From: Catenulispora acidiphila DSM 44928
GTDB lineage: Bacteria; Actinomycetota; Actinomycetes; Streptomycetales; Catenulisporaceae
Direction of reading: 5' to 3'
DNA: 64,000 bases
NCBI RefSeq assembly: GCF_000024025.1
Contig: NC_013131.1
Span: 8,474,229 to 8,538,228 of the forward strand
Position numbers and translations under genes: made by a program. Of this stretch, positions 62,869-64,000 are shown piece after piece. The notes beneath the pieces were generated by a model. It was not told the origin of the DNA. It worked only from the letters and a program-made list of their open reading frames with translations, and searched no databases. Position 1 is the first letter of the stretch; each line of letters begins with the position of its first letter.

Positions 62869-63258
62869 GTGAGTGATCGCGAGGAACCCGTCACGTTCTA
62901 CGAGGCGGTCGGCGGCGCGCCGACCTTCCGGAAGCTGGTCGCGCGCTTCTACGAAGGCGTAGCGACCGACCCCCTACTGCGGCCGATGTATCCCGAGGAG
63001 GACCTCGAACCTGCCGAGGAACGCCTGCGCATGTTCCTGGAGCAGTACTGGGGCGGCCCCACGACATACTCGGAGCAGCGCGGGCATCCGCGCCTGCGCA
63101 TGCGCCACTTCCCCTTCAAGGTGGACCCGGCCGCGCGCGACGCATGGCTGACCCACATGCGGGTCGCGGTGGACGAACTGGAACTGCCGCCCCTGTACGC
63201 GGCGGAGCTGTGGGACTACCTGCTCCGCGCGGCGCACAGCATGGTCAACGCGGAGTAG
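62869..63258 (+). CDS. glbO: Group II truncated haemoglobin (trHbO)
   Basis: 129 residues. Two-over-two globin: [19 protein letters not shown] start, [13 protein letters not shown], the proximal His80 in RMRHFPFKV and Trp93 (the G8 position that stabilises bound ligand in group II). It binds O2 and detoxifies NO or peroxide at the membrane. In M. tuberculosis glbO (Rv2470) follows the HNH gene directly; here a block of about 14 kb lies between. GTG 62869. Confidence 0.94.
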   Translation: MSDREEPVTFYEAVGGAPTFRKLVARFYEGVATDPLLRPMYPEEDLEPAEERLRMFLEQYWGGPTTYSEQRGHPRLRMRHFPFKVDPAARDAWLTHMRVAVDELELPPLYAAELWDYLLRAAHSMVNAE

Positions 63259-63302
63259 AAACCCATTCGTGGCGCCGGCCGCGCCGGTTTAAGGTCGGCG
63301 CC

Positions 63303-63656
63303 ATGAACGAACGCACCTTCCGGGTCATGGTCCGCGGCTCCTTCGACGCCCTGACCGAGGACCAGCGCACCGCCCTGCTCGCCGACGCGGCGGAGCACGA
63401 CGTGCTGAACGCGGCGTTCACCGCGGAGGGGCACCTGACGTATGACCTGGCGATGCGGCCGTTCTTCACGTTCCGCTACCTGGAGCACGGCGAGCGCGAG
63501 GAGGACATCGCCGCCGCCGGCGAGAGCGCGCGGACCAAGGCCGAGCAGTGGCTCGACGAGCGCGGCTACGGGTACAAAGGACTGAAGGTCAGCGCGGAGG
63601 ACATGGCGCTGATGCCTTTGGCGAAGCGGCAGCGGAAGGCTCAGGCGGCCGGGTAG
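63303..63656 (+). CDS. DUF6204 family protein
   Basis: 117 residues from ATG 63303. It begins NERTFRVMVRGSFDALTEDQRTALL and has a FFTFRYLEHGEREEDIAAAG motif, characteristic of the small actinobacterial DUF6204 group of unknown function. Alpha/beta, cytosolic. It follows glbO by 44 bp and may share its transcript. A direct repeat GTAGCGGATGGCA occurs twice right after its stop codon. Confidence 0.75.
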   Translation: MNERTFRVMVRGSFDALTEDQRTALLADAAEHDVLNAAFTAEGHLTYDLAMRPFFTFRYLEHGEREEDIAAAGESARTKAEQWLDERGYGYKGLKVSAEDMALMPLAKRQRKAQAAG

Positions 63657-63790
63657 CGGATGGCAACCACGTAGCGGATGGCAGTCAGCTGTCCGCCTGA
63701 TCTTCGCTGATCTCCGCCGACCACCGCTGACCAACCCAGCTGGTCACGGACTACTGATACCTGATACCCGTCAGCCTCGCCTGACGCCTT

Positions 63791-64000
63791 CTAGCACTCC
63801 CCGCCGCTCCCAGGATCCAGCCCGACCACCGACTCCACCAGCGCTGCGAACCCGTCCGCCCCCATCGGCCCGACCGCGCGCTCACGCAGCGCCGCCAAGA
63901 AGGTCCGGATCGCCTCGCTGGCGACTTCGAACCCGTGGTCGGTCAGCGTCACCAGGATCACCCGGCGGTCGGCGGCTGAGGGCCCGCGCTCGATCATCCC
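63791..64000 (-). CDS. MarR family transcriptional regulator (N-terminus beyond window)
   Basis: Only the C-terminal 69 residues are in the window. The wing of a MarR winged helix is visible as MIERGPSAADRRVILVTLTDHG, followed by the dimerisation helix (ASEAIRTFLAALRERAVGPMG) and FAALVESVVGL. The DNA-recognition helix and start lie outside. Ligand and targets are unknown. Confidence 0.85.
   Translation of the reverse strand, partial: GMIERGPSAADRRVILVTLTDHGFEVASEAIRTFLAALRERAVGPMGADGFAALVESVVGLDPGSGGEC

Overview
This 64 kb window comes from a high-GC actinobacterium. Core genes use GC-rich third positions and GTG starts. F420-dependent oxidoreductases, a MarR regulator, a BadF-type kinase and a ROK/GH4 sugar locus fit a streptomycete- or Catenulispora-like soil actinomycete, but the exact genus is inference. 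The chromosomal backbone follows an order I recognise from Mycobacterium tuberculosis (Rv2457c to Rv2470): clpX, clpP2, clpP1, tig, then rpiB and nei, then a DsbA-like mycoredoxin/nitroreductase, pepN, a DUF5130 gene, an HNH nuclease gene and, after an insertion of about 14 kb, glbO.

Layout. 1-13.7 kb is core: Clp proteolysis and trigger factor (minus strand), small accessory genes, an aldehyde dehydrogenase, an MMPL transporter, rpiB, tRNA-Gly(TCC), a SpoIIE-type phosphatase, an endonuclease VIII-like glycosylase and a Gln-rich low-complexity protein. About 13.8-43.1 kb is an integrated mobile element of visibly lower GC, abutting tRNA-Pro(TGG). About 43.1-64 kb returns to core: DsbA-like protein, pepN, HNH protein, prolyl oligopeptidase, LLM oxidoreductase, MscS channel, an ABC-2 exporter operon with a two-component system, a ROK-regulated GH4 glycosidase/sugar kinase operon with a clear promoter and operator, OsmC, a DUF2079 membrane protein, GlbO, and a partial MarR regulator.

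The mobile element has a cargo half and a maintenance/transfer half. The cargo half (14.2-30 kb) is rich in defence-like modules: a SLATT membrane effector coupled to a CD-NTase (CBASS-like), with a CIRCE-like inverted repeat upstream; an XRE-ImmA/IrrE regulator-protease; a HEPN (R-x4-H) protein with a small membrane-anchored neighbour; a three-gene minus-strand set of Dam-type adenine methyltransferase, HerA-like ATPase and NurA-like nuclease, which looks like a modification-plus-translocase/nuclease system; an unrecognised multi-pass membrane protein with a small partner; and an XRE-TPR regulator with an RsbW-like kinase. The 30.6-35 kb part holds a lipoprotein, an anchored secreted protein and unknown genes. 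The maintenance half (35.3-43.1 kb) has small hydrophobic proteins, a VirD4/TraG-like coupling ATPase, a replication-relaxation protein, a beta-class DNA methyltransferase, a small resolvase-like protein lacking the catalytic serine, and a large serine integrase whose reading frame runs antisense through tRNA-Pro.

The strongest leads for an undescribed system are the Dam-HerA-NurA set, the possible heat-shock (HrcA/CIRCE-type) control of the SLATT/CD-NTase pair, and the catalytic-serine-less recombinase coupled to the integrase. All functional claims rest on motif recognition by eye; no database searches were run.
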